From the NCBI GenBank assembly GCA_036382775.1, contig DASVHD010000046.1:1-64000 (forward strand): 64,000 nt of DNA, read 5' to 3'. Position numbers and translations under genes: made by a program. Under the pieces are notes generated by a model. The model was not told the origin of the DNA. It saw only the letters and a program-made list of their open reading frames with translations, and did not search any database. The stretch is from a bacterium. Its GTDB lineage: Bacteria; Hydrothermota; Tepidihabitantia; SM23-42; JAOAFX01. This document shows positions 32,014 to 40,812 of this stretch, piece by piece (position 1 is the stretch's first letter; each line of letters opens with the position of its first letter).

Positions 32014-35000
32014 TTATTTCTGGATCGTCTTCAGCAAATTTTCGATTTTTTTAAGCTTTATTTTACTCTTCAACCGCGTGTATATCTCCTTTGCCTGGTT
32101 TAAATATTCAAGCGCCTGTTTTTCTTTCTTGCATGCAATGAGCGCTTCGGCGAGCGCCAGCTGGCTGTCAGCGATGTCCGGGATATACCCGATCTCGCTG
32201 GCGATGCTGATCGCCCGTTTGATGTTCATCAGACCTTCCACTATATCTTTATCCTGACCGGTCATTACCTGCGTCTTGCCAAGGATCCGCAAGCCATGGA
32301 TCTCGTGCTCCTTGGTTTTTGATTCGGTCGCGAGCCTAAAAGCTTCCTGCGCCGCGATCAGGGCTTCAGGGCTGCCTTTAAGCGAAAGGATGAGCGCGTA
32401 TTGCAGCTTGAGATCGGTGACCAGGGCTTTGTTTCCGAGTTTGAGGACATTTTCCTTAATGCCATCGATGATCGCCAGGGCTTGATCGACGTCGTCGGCA
32501 AGGAGCAGGTCGGTCGATATATGCTCTTTTACCGTATAGATCAGCAGGTCGTCATGCGTGGCTTCGGCCATCGCCAGCACTTTTTTATGAAGTTCGCGCG
32601 CCTGGTCGATTTCATTCATTGCCATCATCAAGGGACTGAATGAGAGCATGTTGTTTATCTGTCCCCGCAGATCATTGACTCTTTCCAGGATATCCTGCGC
32701 TTTGTGGTAGTATTCCAGGGCTTTATCCCAGTCCCCGGTCTGGTTGTAGATTATACCGATATTGCCGTACGCGATCGCGGCGCCGCGTTCATCGCCGATC
32801 TCATTCCTCAGCGCGAGATTTTTTTCATGGCTGGCAAGCCCGCTTTTAATATCGCCGAGAAGATTATAATAAATGCCCAGATTATTGTGCGCGATCGCCT
32901 GCAGTTTCTTGCTGCCGATGCGCGCCGCAATATCAATGGATTTCTCTAGATGATCGATCGCCGTGGGGATGTTGCCCATGGACCGCGAGACCACGCCCAT
33001 AAGCACGTACAGCGATGCAAGGTCGTTCTTGCTGTCGACGGACAGATAGGTCTGTTCCGCTTCCTTGAGCAGTTTCATTGATGAATTGCTGTCACCTTTG
33101 CGCCACACGATCTGTCCTTTCATGCGGAGACCGTGGCCGATAGATTTGGTGTCGTTGATCCGTTGAGCAATGGCGATCGCGCTATCGATCAGCTCCGCAG
33201 CCTGAGCCAGGTCCGCTTTCCTTTCCAGTAACAGATCAGCAAGATAAAAGGACAGGTGCAGATAATTGATGTTGTTCTGGTCGCGGTACCCGGACAGCGC
33301 CTGTTTCATCATGGCTAGACCATCATCCAGCTTTCCCATATCCGCTATCAGCTTGCCTTTCATGCCGGTAAGATGGGCTATGGTTTCAGGGTCTTTGGCC
33401 CATTCCAGGGCTTCGTTCACGTGTTTATACGCGTCGTCGATCCTGCCCGTGAGATGTTCCAGTTCGCACATTTTTTCAAGGATCGCAACTTTGTCGGCAT
33501 TGTTTTCAGCGATCGCCAATCCCTGGCTGTAATACTTGAAAGCTTCATCACTGGCAAAAATGGCAGCGGCTTCATTGCCGGCTTTCACCGAATACTCAAG
33601 AGCTTTCGGCAGATCCTGGCAGTTCAAGAAATGATACGCCAGGGTCGCGTTGTATCCTTCAATATCATCTTTACCATTAAACTGCGTCTCGACCGTATCC
33701 GCAATGACTTTATGATAGATCGCCCGCTCGCTCTTCAGCAGGCTGTGATAAGTGACTTCTTGAAAGATCGGATGCCGGAACGAATAATAGATCATATTTT
33801 TATGGTTGACCTTGATCAAAAATTCACCGTTTTCCAGTTCTTCGACATGCCGGTAGATTTCCTTTTCCTTGATAACCTCTTCTAATAGCCTTAAGGGAAA
33901 GAACCGGCCGATGATCGATGCGGTTTTGATGATGTGTTTGGCTTCCTTGCTCAGCGCGTCAAGCCTTGATGTGACAGCCGACTCTATAGAACCCGGGACC
34001 TGGATCCTGCTTTTGTCACGGCCATGAACCTCAGGTCCATCCGATCTGCCCGCAGGTGTTTTTGTGCCGGTTTCGAGCATATTCCGGACGATCTCCTCGA
34101 TAAAAAATGGATTACCGCCGCTTTTCTCAATGATCTGCTTTTTTAGATCTTCTGAGATCGTTGTTCCCGCAAGGTTACCGACGAGCCGCGCGCTGTCTTC
34201 AGGACCAAGGTTGTTGAGCGTTATCTCGGTCGTGTGATCAGCAAGCTCGTTTTTTAGCGTCTCAAAGATCTTCTTGAGATTTTCCGGCTCGCCGCTGCGG
34301 TAGCTGAGGTAGAAAGAAACACTTCCTTTCTTTACCATCGACAGCAGGAAACTGATGAGCTCATTGGATGTCAGGTCTGACCATTGCAGATCGTCGAATA
34401 TAAAGATCACTCTTTTTTTCTCGGCAAGCTTCTCGACGAGAGTTGCCACGGCCAGGAATATCTGCAGCTGCAGTGAATGGCTGTCCAGGTGGATGATCTT
34501 TTCCTGGTCGTCCTTGCAGAGTTCGATATTGAGCAGTTTGTAAAGGTATGGCGCTATATCGGGGGCATCCGCACCCAGGAGGTCGTTGATCTTCGCGATG
34601 ATCTTGTCCTTTGACGCCTCGGTTATTTTCATCTCATCACTGAGAAAATAACGGGTGAAACAATCATAGAATGATTTGAGGGGGATCGAGCTTTCATAGG
34701 ATACACCGCGGTCTTCAAGCAACACGATATCCGGGGCCGTGATCGACAGGTATTTCCTGAATTCATACAAAAGCCGGGATTTGCCGACGCCGATCTCGCC
34801 TTTGATAAGAAAGTTTCGCGGTTTGTTTTTGATCAGTTCCGTATATCCTTCCTTGAGTTTGTTTAACTCCTTGTCCCGGCCGATCAGATCCGAATGTACC
34901 GTGCTGGATCCGAATTCGGAACCCCATTTTCGACCGATGACCTCGTAGGGATTAATACTTTCCGCCTTGCCCTTCAACTGGACCGGCTCAGAACTCATGT

Positions 35001-35664
35001 AATCGAAGGCGTGACGGGTCCGGCGGAAGGTCTCGGGACCGACGACGATCGTTCCCGGCGTAGCGATATCCTTGAGCCTCTGGGCGACATTGACCGTGTC
35101 GCCCATGACCGTATAATCCATCTGGAGGTCGGACCCGACTTTGCCGGCGATAACCTCGCCCGAGTTGATCCCGGTATGGATCTCCAGTTTCTTGAATGTT
35201 TTGCCGGTCTGGGTTTCCAGACGTGCGTTGATCTCGTTGATAGCGGTCTGCAGATCGAGACCGGCCAGTACCGCCCGTTCCGGGTCGTCCTCGTGCGTGA
35301 CCGGCGCGCCGAAGATCGCCATGATGCAGTCGCCGATAAATTTATCGATGATGCCTTCGTAGCGGTAGACCATCATGGACAGCTTGCGGAAACACTCGTT
35401 CATTAGCGCGGTGAGCTCCTCGGGATCCAGCTTTTCCGACATCGTCGTGAACCCCGAGATGTCGGCGAAGATGACCGTGACATTACGACGCTCCTTTTCA
35501 ATGGTGTCCTTCACGCCCAGGATCTTTTTTACCAGCGCGTCGGGGATGTCTTTTTTGATGATGTTCATGCGGTCGACCGCGGCGGTCGCTTTCAGGTTGA
35601 AACCGCACTCGCCGCAGAATTTATTCTGCGCGGGATTTTCAACGCCGCATTGGGGACACTTCAC
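32014..35664 (-). CDS. Class III adenylate cyclase / AAA ATPase / TPR signalling protein
   Basis: The 1216-residue multidomain protein begins with a zinc ribbon (CPQCGVENPAQNKFCGECG). A class III cyclase domain follows (~60-250), with metal-binding D68 (VIFADISGFT) and D112, substrate-selecting K108 in IDKFIGD, and TVMGDTVNVAQRL carrying the transition-state Asn/Arg. All main catalytic residues appear present, and the Lys favours ATP. An AAA-type ATPase comes next (Walker A GEIGVGKSRLL, ~300; Walker B VIFIFDDLQWSD), then about ten TPRs to the end (IAYGNIGIIYNQTGDWDKALEYYHKAQ). Related proteins make cAMP in response to unidentified signals. A GTG start is used and the -10 lies 5 nt upstream, so the message is probably leaderless. 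Confidence 0.9.
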   Translation of the reverse strand: MKCPQCGVENPAQNKFCGECGFNLKATAAVDRMNIIKKDIPDALVKKILGVKDTIEKERRNVTVIFADISGFTTMSEKLDPEELTALMNECFRKLSMMVYRYEGIIDKFIGDCIMAIFGAPVTHEDDPERAVLAGLDLQTAINEINARLETQTGKTFKKLEIHTGINSGEVIAGKVGSDLQMDYTVMGDTVNVAQRLKDIATPGTIVVGPETFRRTRHAFDYMSSEPVQLKGKAESINPYEVIGRKWGSEFGSSTVHSDLIGRDKELNKLKEGYTELIKNKPRNFLIKGEIGVGKSRLLYEFRKYLSITAPDIVLLEDRGVSYESSIPLKSFYDCFTRYFLSDEMKITEASKDKIIAKINDLLGADAPDIAPYLYKLLNIELCKDDQEKIIHLDSHSLQLQIFLAVATLVEKLAEKKRVIFIFDDLQWSDLTSNELISFLLSMVKKGSVSFYLSYRSGEPENLKKIFETLKNELADHTTEITLNNLGPEDSARLVGNLAGTTISEDLKKQIIEKSGGNPFFIEEIVRNMLETGTKTPAGRSDGPEVHGRDKSRIQVPGSIESAVTSRLDALSKEAKHIIKTASIIGRFFPLRLLEEVIKEKEIYRHVEELENGEFLIKVNHKNMIYYSFRHPIFQEVTYHSLLKSERAIYHKVIADTVETQFNGKDDIEGYNATLAYHFLNCQDLPKALEYSVKAGNEAAAIFASDEAFKYYSQGLAIAENNADKVAILEKMCELEHLTGRIDDAYKHVNEALEWAKDPETIAHLTGMKGKLIADMGKLDDGLAMMKQALSGYRDQNNINYLHLSFYLADLLLERKADLAQAAELIDSAIAIAQRINDTKSIGHGLRMKGQIVWRKGDSNSSMKLLKEAEQTYLSVDSKNDLASLYVLMGVVSRSMGNIPTAIDHLEKSIDIAARIGSKKLQAIAHNNLGIYYNLLGDIKSGLASHEKNLALRNEIGDERGAAIAYGNIGIIYNQTGDWDKALEYYHKAQDILERVNDLRGQINNMLSFSPLMMAMNEIDQARELHKKVLAMAEATHDDLLIYTVKEHISTDLLLADDVDQALAIIDGIKENVLKLGNKALVTDLKLQYALILSLKGSPEALIAAQEAFRLATESKTKEHEIHGLRILGKTQVMTGQDKDIVEGLMNIKRAISIASEIGYIPDIADSQLALAEALIACKKEKQALEYLNQAKEIYTRLKSKIKLKKIENLLKTIQK

Positions 35665-35669
35665 GGTTA

Positions 35670-35697
35670 ATGATAGTTAAAAAAGCACCAAAATCAA
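35670..35697 (-). promoter_or_regulatory. Promoter of the cyclase gene (leaderless GTG)
   Basis: Minus strand: TTGATT (35692-35697), 16-nt spacer, TATCAT (35670-35675); 5 nt to the GTG. Confidence 0.6.
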
Positions 35698-35797
35698 GAT
35701 AATTAGATTCTTCCCCTTCGTTTCTCTCCGGGTCAGAAGGATAGATGGAAGGGTCATTCTGAGGGTTTCGCAAGGAACCCGAAGAATCTCACTTTTA

Positions 35798-36172
35798 TCA
35801 AAAGGCGTCTTCGATGAGCTCGTACTCGATCTTGCCCCGGGACGACTCGGATATCGCCAGGACGTCAAAATGGAAATCGCAGTCGGTGTTCATGACCGAA
35901 ACATGGCGCAGACGCAGCCAGTACGTCGCCGCATTGCGGATCCGCCGCTGTTTTTTCCGGATTACCGACTCCTGGGGCAGGCCATATTCCATGGACCGCC
36001 GGAATTTCACCTCGACGAACCTGAAGGATTTGTCCTTTCTCAGAACAAGGTCGATCTCGCCGTAGCGGCAGCGGAAATTGCGGGCGACCACGATGTAGCT
36101 TTTGTCCGTGAAGAACTTGCGGGCGAGTAGTTCCCCGCGGTCACCGATTTTCTTACGGTTTAATCCGATCAT
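35798..36172 (-). CDS. yraN: YraN-family (UPF0102) endonuclease-like protein
   Basis: Small (124 aa) Holliday-junction-resolvase-fold protein of uncertain function. It has the family pattern IGDRGELLARKFF, then IVVARNFRCRYGEIDLVLR and FRFVEVKFRRS, which includes the PD-(D/E)xK-like E...D...ExK set (GEID...VEVK). A C-terminal DFHFDVLAI is also typical. It is the last gene of the rpsP-khpA-trmD-rplS-rnhB-yraN series, a conserved neighbourhood. A 232-bp gap separates it from rnhB, filled by repeats, and no clear promoter is visible there. Confidence 0.9.
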   Translation of the reverse strand: MIGLNRKKIGDRGELLARKFFTDKSYIVVARNFRCRYGEIDLVLRKDKSFRFVEVKFRRSMEYGLPQESVIRKKQRRIRNAATYWLRLRHVSVMNTDCDFHFDVLAISESSRGKIEYELIEDAF

Positions 36173-36209
36173 CTTGTCAAAGAACGTATAAATTCTAAAT
36201 AAGTTCCGT

Positions 36210-36404
36210 CATTGCGAGTGATTCCTGTGCGAAGCAATCTAAGTTTTTCTTTTCGGTTCATCGAGATTGCTTCGTCGTCCCTGCGGGACTCCTCGCAATG
36301 ACAAAAAAGGAAGCAGGGTTCATCGTGTGTTTTGTAATCTTATTTTTATTTTTCACTTGGTATTTGAGATTTGTTTGGGATTTGGCACTTGGAATTTGGA
36401 ATTT
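36210..36404. repeat. Repeats between yraN and rnhB
   Basis: A GTCATTGCGAG...GCGAAGCAATCT / GAGATTGCTTCGTCG...CTCGCAATGAC palindrome (about 36208-36302) is followed by an ATTTGG/ACTTGG-rich string (36350-36404). Strings of the same ATTTGG/ATTTAG kind occur at 41945-42010 and 58801-58845. No gene is seen. Confidence 0.7.
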
Positions 36405-36995
36405 TTAAAGTAATTTAAACGTCATCCGATGGATCGGGCAGGGGCCGTGTTTTTGAATGCACGAACGGTGCAGCCTGGTCGGATATCCTTTGTGCTGGTC
36501 AAAATGGTACTGGGGGTATTTTTCATGGTACTTACGCATAATGGCGTCCCGGTGGACTTTGGCCAGGATCGAAGCGGCCGCGATCGATATGCTCAGGGTG
36601 TCACCTTTAATCAGGGACATCTGCTCGTACCCCGCGGGCAGATCCGGGATCTTGACCGCATCGATGAGCACGACCTCCGGTACCGGCGACAGACTGATGA
36701 CCGCCTGGTACATGGCTTTTTTCGTGGCATTTAGAATGTTGATGCGATCGATGGTTTCGTGGTCAACTATGCCGAACGCGTACGAAACTGCCGAGTGGAT
36801 AATGACTTTGAACAGCTTTTCACGCTGTACAGCGGTCAGTTTTTTGGAATCGTCGATTTCTGGATCTTCGAAATTTCTGGGAAGTATTACAGCTGCGGCT
36901 ACGACCGGTCCGGCAAGCGGTCCTCGTCCTGCCTCATCGCAGCCGGCAATGTAATTATGCTTTATCCATAGGCTTTTGTCCGGGAGCGCCAGCAC
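36405..36995 (-). CDS. rnhB: Ribonuclease HII
   Basis: RNase HII cleaves RNA in RNA-DNA hybrids and at single ribonucleotides. The active site is seen in [14 protein letters not shown] (DEAGRG) and [12 protein letters not shown]; later motifs include [17 protein letters not shown] and the C-terminal [18 protein letters not shown]. The length (197 aa) is typical. The open frame extends to 37109, but that part is the rplS tail read in another frame. I choose the GTG at 36995 because AAGGAGA lies 6-7 nt upstream. The gene therefore starts 41 bp inside the end of rplS, implying translational coupling. Confidence 0.93.
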   Translation of the reverse strand: MLALPDKSLWIKHNYIAGCDEAGRGPLAGPVVAAAVILPRNFEDPEIDDSKKLTAVQREKLFKVIIHSAVSYAFGIVDHETIDRINILNATKKAMYQAVISLSPVPEVVLIDAVKIPDLPAGYEQMSLIKGDTLSISIAAASILAKVHRDAIMRKYHEKYPQYHFDQHKGYPTRLHRSCIQKHGPCPIHRMTFKLL

Positions 36996-37464
36996 CTGGT
37001 TTCTCCTTGCCTTTCTCCTTTTCCTTCTCTTGAATTTTTTCTTTGCCCTTTTGTTCGGGCTTCTCAGCTGGCTTCTCAGGCGGTTTTTCTGTCGGCTTTC
37101 CACTGGCAACCGTTTCCGCAGCCTCGGTCTTTACCTCTGTTGTCTCCGCGCCAGTTGTTTCCGCAGTTTTCATCTTTCTGGCCTTTTTCTGACGCAGGTA
37201 CGTCAATTTCGCACGCCGCACCTTGCCGGCTTTCTTTAGTTCAATTTTCTGGATCATCGGTGAGTGAAAGGGGAAAATGCGCTCGATACCGATACCCGCC
37301 GATACTTTTCTAACGGTAAATGTCTTACTGATACCGCTTCCTTTAGTGGCGATCACCACGCCTTGGAACGGCGCGATCCTTGTTTTGTCGCCTTCAACGA
37401 TCTTGATATATACCCGGATCAGGTCACCCGGTCTAAACGTTGCGGTCTTAGCTGTCTTTGTCAT
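36955..37464 (-). CDS. rplS: 50S ribosomal protein L19 with a long charged C-terminal tail
   Basis: L19 sits at the 30S-50S interface. The core is visible as [61 protein letters not shown] and [14 protein letters not shown] (residues ~10-105). Canonical L19 ends about here at ~115 residues. This protein continues for ~65 residues of Lys/Glu/Pro/Thr-rich low complexity ([19 protein letters not shown]), probably disordered. The start is set by TTGGAGGTCC upstream; it overlaps the end of trmD by 17 bp. The tail also overlaps the rnhB start. Confidence 0.93.
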   Translation of the reverse strand: MTKTAKTATFRPGDLIRVYIKIVEGDKTRIAPFQGVVIATKGSGISKTFTVRKVSAGIGIERIFPFHSPMIQKIELKKAGKVRRAKLTYLRQKKARKMKTAETTGAETTEVKTEAAETVASGKPTEKPPEKPAEKPEQKGKEKIQEKEKEKGKEKPGAGAPGQKPMDKA

Positions 37465-38194
37465 TGAGGACCTCCAATAAAATTCCCAGATCATTCTTTG
37501 TGTACTTTTTAACGGGGATCAGGTCCGGACGTCTTGCCAGCGTCAGCCGTAATGATTCTTTTTGGCGCCATTCAGCTGTCGCTTTGTGATTCCCGTTTCT
37601 TAAGACTTGCGGAACCTCAAATTTTCTGAAAACGCAAGGCCGTGTATAGATCGGCGCTTCCAACAGCCCATTGTGCAGGGAGTCGGTTTCAGCCGAATCT
37701 TTATTGCCCAGCACGCCTGGAAGCAGGCGCGTGACCGCCTCGATAACGGTCAGGGCCGCGGTTTCACCGCCGGCCAGGATATAATCACCGATCGACATGT
37801 GGGTCAGATCGAACATTTCGTCAATGCGGGCATCGATACCTTTGTACCGGCCGCAGATCAAAATATAATTTTCATTTTTTGTTGCCAGCTTTTTCACCAT
37901 ATCCTGGTTAAGCAAATTCCCTTTCGGCGTAAAATCAATAAGGATCGGCGGGTTGGTGACAGCCTTCAGCTTTTTTTGCGCGTCGGCAATGGCCCTGGCC
38001 AGTGGCTCGGGCTGCAGCACCATGCCGGCGCCGCCGCCGAACATGTAGTCATCGACATAGCCGCCATCCGCAAAATCACGGGGATTCGTGAAGGCAACGC
38101 CGACCAACCCTTTCTCCCGGGCGATCCTCAGAATACCGCAATTTAACGCGCCGTTAAAATATTCAGGGAATAGTGTTATGATATTAAAGTTCAT
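37448..38194 (-). CDS. trmD: tRNA (guanine-N1-)-methyltransferase
   Basis: TrmD makes m1G37 in tRNAs reading CNN codons, preventing frameshifts. The SPOUT trefoil-knot motifs are clear: [13 protein letters not shown] at the start, [58 protein letters not shown] and [31 protein letters not shown]. The C-terminal domain ends near LARRPDLI. The length (248 aa) is normal. Upstream, where rimM normally precedes it, there is a 159-bp gap with a perfect palindrome. Confidence 0.96.
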   Translation of the reverse strand: MNFNIITLFPEYFNGALNCGILRIAREKGLVGVAFTNPRDFADGGYVDDYMFGGGAGMVLQPEPLARAIADAQKKLKAVTNPPILIDFTPKGNLLNQDMVKKLATKNENYILICGRYKGIDARIDEMFDLTHMSIGDYILAGGETAALTVIEAVTRLLPGVLGNKDSAETDSLHNGLLEAPIYTRPCVFRKFEVPQVLRNGNHKATAEWRQKESLRLTLARRPDLIPVKKYTKNDLGILLEVLNDKDS

Positions 38195-38233
38195 GGGATA
38201 AAAATAGCGCTGACGCGGGATCTATATTCTGCC

Positions 38234-38265
38234 CACTTTACCTCCCCCCGGGGGGAGGTAAAGTG
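38234..38265. repeat. Perfect 32-bp palindrome between khpA and trmD
   Basis: CACTTTACCTCCCCCC (38234-38249) is followed without a gap by its exact reverse complement (38250-38265). It lies where rimM would be expected. No T-run follows on the minus strand. A related palindrome, CCTCCCCCTCGAGGGGGGAG, occurs at about 29352. Confidence 0.9.
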
Positions 38266-38353
38266 AAGAATTATGAAAAAGGCACGAAACGTTCATTCGC
38301 ATGCGCATGGTTTCATCTGTTTTCGATTGGGTTCTATCCGTCGTTGCGAGGTG

Positions 38354-38584
38354 TTACTCGATGATTTCCAGCACCGCGCGCTTGCCCTGCTTCATGGCGG
38401 CCGCGGTGATTATCGTTCTGATCGCTTTCGCAGTTCTGCCTTCTTTGCCAATGACCTTGCCTAGATCGCCTTCACCGACTCGCAGCTCATATATGATGCT
38501 CTTCTCGCCAGCGACCTCTTTGATGTCCACTTTATCTGGATTGTCGACCAGGCCCTTAACGATGTATTCAATTAGTTCCTTCAT
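38354..38584 (-). CDS. khpA: KH-domain RNA-binding protein KhpA (YlqC)
   Basis: A 76-residue single KH domain of the KhpA family, which binds RNA (often as a heterodimer with KhpB) and affects cell division and ribosome biogenesis in Firmicutes. The motif [21 protein letters not shown] contains the KH GxxG loop (GKEG). It overlaps the end of rpsP by 17 bp, as expected for this conserved gene pair. Confidence 0.93.
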   Translation of the reverse strand: MKELIEYIVKGLVDNPDKVDIKEVAGEKSIIYELRVGEGDLGKVIGKEGRTAKAIRTIITAAAMKQGKRAVLEIIE

Positions 38585-38873
38585 CAGAACCTCCTTTACC
38601 TTCTTCCTTATCTGGTTCTAGCTCTTTCTCTTTTTCAATTTCCTTGTTGCTGTCTTTAGCGATTATTTTAGCCACCCTGACAGTAGGTTGAGCGCCTTTT
38701 GAGATCCAGTACTCAATGCGATCCCGGTCGATCTTTACTTCTTTGGTCCGGGGATCGTAATGGCCAACGTTCTCGATGTATTTGCCGTCTCTTGCCTTCT
38801 TCGAGTCGATAACAACTATGCGGTAGACCGGTATTTTTCGTCTGCCTATTCTTGTGAGTCGAATTTTTACCAT
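38568..38873 (-). CDS. rpsP: 30S ribosomal protein S16
   Basis: S16 is an early-binding 30S assembly protein. The start [20 protein letters not shown] and the following [19 protein letters not shown] are diagnostic. The core ends at about residue 78, and the last ~22 residues are acidic/lysine-rich ([16 protein letters not shown]), a mild extension like that of L19 in the same operon. It is the first gene of the operon. A consensus -10 lies 5 nt before the ATG, so the operon mRNA is predicted to be leaderless at rpsP. Confidence 0.96.
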   Translation of the reverse strand: MVKIRLTRIGRRKIPVYRIVVIDSKKARDGKYIENVGHYDPRTKEVKIDRDRIEYWISKGAQPTVRVAKIIAKDSNKEIEKEKELEPDKEEGKGGSDEGTN

Positions 38874-38878
38874 GTCCT

Positions 38879-38906
38879 ATTATAGTAAAACGGCGCGGAT
38901 TGTCAA
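38879..38906 (-). promoter_or_regulatory. Promoter of the rpsP operon (leaderless)
   Basis: Minus strand: TTGACA (38901-38906), 16-nt spacer, TATAAT (38879-38884); only AGGAC separates it from the ATG. Confidence 0.82.
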
Positions 38907-39022
38907 TAGTTGAGAGCGCTCAGAAAAAAATTCGCGCTCTCATGATTACAGCGATTACGGAACGATCTCAGCGATATTTAGTCGATGTTTCATCGCGGTG
39001 ATCTATTTTTTTATCACTGTAA

Positions 39023-39688
39023 TCATGGGGATTTGTTAAAATCCACTAGAAGCCACTGGCAAGCTCGAAAAACCTCTCTTGCCGGCGGAGGAGAATGTTC
39101 TCCTTTCAGTATTACCAATGTATCGCGGATGTCATTGGCGCGGAACAGGTCGTGGAGGTATCGGTTCTGCTCGAGATTCCAGTCTTTTTTCCGGGATATC
39201 AGGTATATAGCTTTACCGCTTTTGCCCAATGCCTGCCATTGGGCCATGGATAAGGTTCCCGCATGGCCGCACGCCGAAACCAGCCCCTGGAAGACATCCG
39301 GGTGTATGAACAGCGCCAGCATTGCCTGAACACCCTGGCCTGAGAAACCATAAACATACACGCGGGACGCGTCGACCGGGTATTTCGTGAGCAGTTTCTC
39401 CGTTGTCTTCATGATATCCGCATCGTTAAGGTTTGCGCTCCGATGATTTTTGCTCGCGTGACAGGTGGCCAATACCAGGTTCAAGCTGTCGGCAACAAAG
39501 GTCAGGGAATCAAGGTCTGCTCTGCCGGCGCCGGTGCAGCTCAGGATGATCAGCGCGGGGGAGAGGACGGGTTGGATCCCGGAAGTCGAATCTGGAACCG
39601 GGGATGGAGGCAAATAAAACCAATCCGAATCAGCGTCGCAGACAGCTTGACCACCGGCGCTTATTATCGCGATCAAGATAAGTGTCAT
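39023..39688 (-). CDS. Secreted alpha/beta-hydrolase, esterase-like
   Basis: An N-terminal signal (TLILIAIISAGGQAVC) is followed by an alpha/beta-hydrolase fold: ALIILSCTGAG near the oxyanion strand and VYVYGFSGQGVQAMLAL with the nucleophile elbow G-x-S-x-G (GFSGQG). The candidate catalytic His is in LKGEHSPPP. The fold resembles PHB-depolymerase/dienelactone-hydrolase-type esterases. The length (221 aa) is short but complete. The substrate is unknown. It is the last gene downstream of the DUF2089-LiaF-SHOCT-DUF4097 series on the same strand, 42 bp after a small LiaF-like protein, so it may belong to that unit. Confidence 0.65.
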   Translation of the reverse strand: MTLILIAIISAGGQAVCDADSDWFYLPPSPVPDSTSGIQPVLSPALIILSCTGAGRADLDSLTFVADSLNLVLATCHASKNHRSANLNDADIMKTTEKLLTKYPVDASRVYVYGFSGQGVQAMLALFIHPDVFQGLVSACGHAGTLSMAQWQALGKSGKAIYLISRKKDWNLEQNRYLHDLFRANDIRDTLVILKGEHSPPPAREVFRACQWLLVDFNKSP

Positions 39689-39730
39689 TTTTTATTCTTC
39701 ATACGGACGGACCATGATGCGGTGATGCAT

Positions 39731-39916
39731 TTATTCTCTACTTTTTTGCTTCCAGAACCTTCTGCGACGCAGTTTTAGAAAGATCCATAAGCCAATGATT
39801 ACGATCAATACGGGCCAGTCGCGGTAGAAAGAAAAAAATGTGATCCCGTAGTTGGACGCCCATATCCACGCACCGGTAAAGATCATCAAAAACGCAAAAA
39901 ACAGACCGCAGCCCAT
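39731..39916 (-). CDS. Small LiaF-TM/DUF5668-like membrane protein
   Basis: 61 residues with two short membrane segments, GLFFAFLMIFTGAWIWASN and WPVLIVIIGLWIFLK. The sequence between them, YGITFFSFYRDWPVLIVIIG, matches the recurring 'G(I/V)...WPlllI..G' pattern of the LiaF/YvqF transmembrane region. It is similar to the 56-residue protein encoded at 41245-41415 in the same operon (NLGIIHITWYRDWPAILIAL), suggesting paralogues. ATGGG at the start is preceded by GAAGGGGG, a good Shine-Dalgarno sequence. The role is unknown; LiaF-type proteins sense or repress envelope-stress systems. Confidence 0.7.
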   Translation of the reverse strand: MGCGLFFAFLMIFTGAWIWASNYGITFFSFYRDWPVLIVIIGLWIFLKLRRRRFWKQKSRE

Positions 39917-39939
39917 GTTACCCCCTTCATTGAGGATCG

Positions 39940-40023
39940 AAGATAGGAAGGTATGAAGTTAAGAGGTTATGACAATAAAAAATAAAAATATCAAATCTTC
40001 CGATCTTCATAGCTTCATAACTT
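39940..40023. repeat. GAAGATAGGAAGGTATGAAG-type purine repeat
   Basis: A short low-complexity string (GAAGATAGGAAGGTATGAAG, then TTAAGAGGTTATGA) is followed by its approximate inverse (CTTCCGATCTTCATAGCTTC). It is related to strings at 12319 and 59899. Confidence 0.55.
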
Positions 40024-40812
40024 CTATTTTTTTTGTATCGCCACGTCGCCGTATTCATTCCTGATAAAAATTTTTCCGCCTGGTTTGTTGATAGTACCCT
40101 TCAAGTAACCGTTTTTCTCCACCGCATCTTTAAGCTCAAACTCGCAGTCAATCTCGCCTTCGCGAGTCTCCACTTCGATTTCCGCTTCTGTGTCTTTACT
40201 TATCGTAATGGAAACATCACCAGTTTTTTCTTTAATTTCGATCTTGTCGATCATGCTATATTCAAGTTCAACATCACCAGAAACTATGTCCGCTTTCAAG
40301 CTGCCTGACAGGTCCTTGCCGCAAATATCGGCTGATACCGTGGCGATTTCGATAATACCGTTCACATGGGCAATATTGAGGTCTCCGGAAACGCCTTTTA
40401 TGCCAAGGTTGATGGCTTTGGGAACTGTGATTTCAAGGTTTCCGCTGAGTGCTTTGATCTGGAGCGTATCCGGGCTTTCGTTTACGCCCACAAAACCATC
40501 TTTCTCAATCGTTATGATATCAGTGTCTTTTCCTGAGATGTCAATATCACCACTGACACCCTTGAGTTCCAACTTCTGTTTTTTTGAAAATTTCAAGGTT
40601 TCTTCAGCTGATGCGTGGCCAAACGCACCATGAATGGCGGAAGTGACCATCTCAGGAATGGAATCCATGGTATGCCAGAAACTGAACGCATGAGGAGGGC
40701 CATGTCGCTTTCTTGATTCACCGCCGTTAAGCGCTTCCAACAGACGGGCTGCTTCCTCGGCATTTATCTTACCCTCTTCAAGCAGTTTCAGGATCCGCAG
40801 ACGTTCACTCAA
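40024..40812 (-). CDS. DUF4097-family beta-helix protein with N-terminal SHOCT-like domain
   Basis: N-terminal SHOCT/YvlB-type helix pair (SERLRILKLLEEGKINAEEAARLLEAL, residues ~2-30), then a DUF4097 domain. The latter is a run of short beta repeats: LKGVSGDIDISGKDTDIITIEKDG, LGIKGVSGDLNIAHVNGIIEIATVSADI, LKADIVSGDVELEYS, IEIKEKTGDVSITI. Such proteins act with LiaF/PspC-type envelope-stress modules, though their biochemical role is unsettled. I choose a TTG start because GGAGGTG lies 5 nt upstream and because it overlaps the preceding stop codon; the longer open frame is a shadow of the upstream gene. Confidence 0.82.
   Translation of the reverse strand: MSERLRILKLLEEGKINAEEAARLLEALNGGESRKRHGPPHAFSFWHTMDSIPEMVTSAIHGAFGHASAEETLKFSKKQKLELKGVSGDIDISGKDTDIITIEKDGFVGVNESPDTLQIKALSGNLEITVPKAINLGIKGVSGDLNIAHVNGIIEIATVSADICGKDLSGSLKADIVSGDVELEYSMIDKIEIKEKTGDVSITISKDTEAEIEVETREGEIDCEFELKDAVEKNGYLKGTINKPGGKIFIRNEYGDVAIQKK

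Noticed and set aside
36996-37109. A basic N-terminal extension of RNase HII
   Set aside because: It is the low-complexity L19 tail in another frame, and an SD-supported GTG follows at 36995.
38195-38353. A short or divergent rimM gene between khpA and trmD
   Set aside because: No frame of useful length exists in 159 bp, and the centre is a perfect palindrome.
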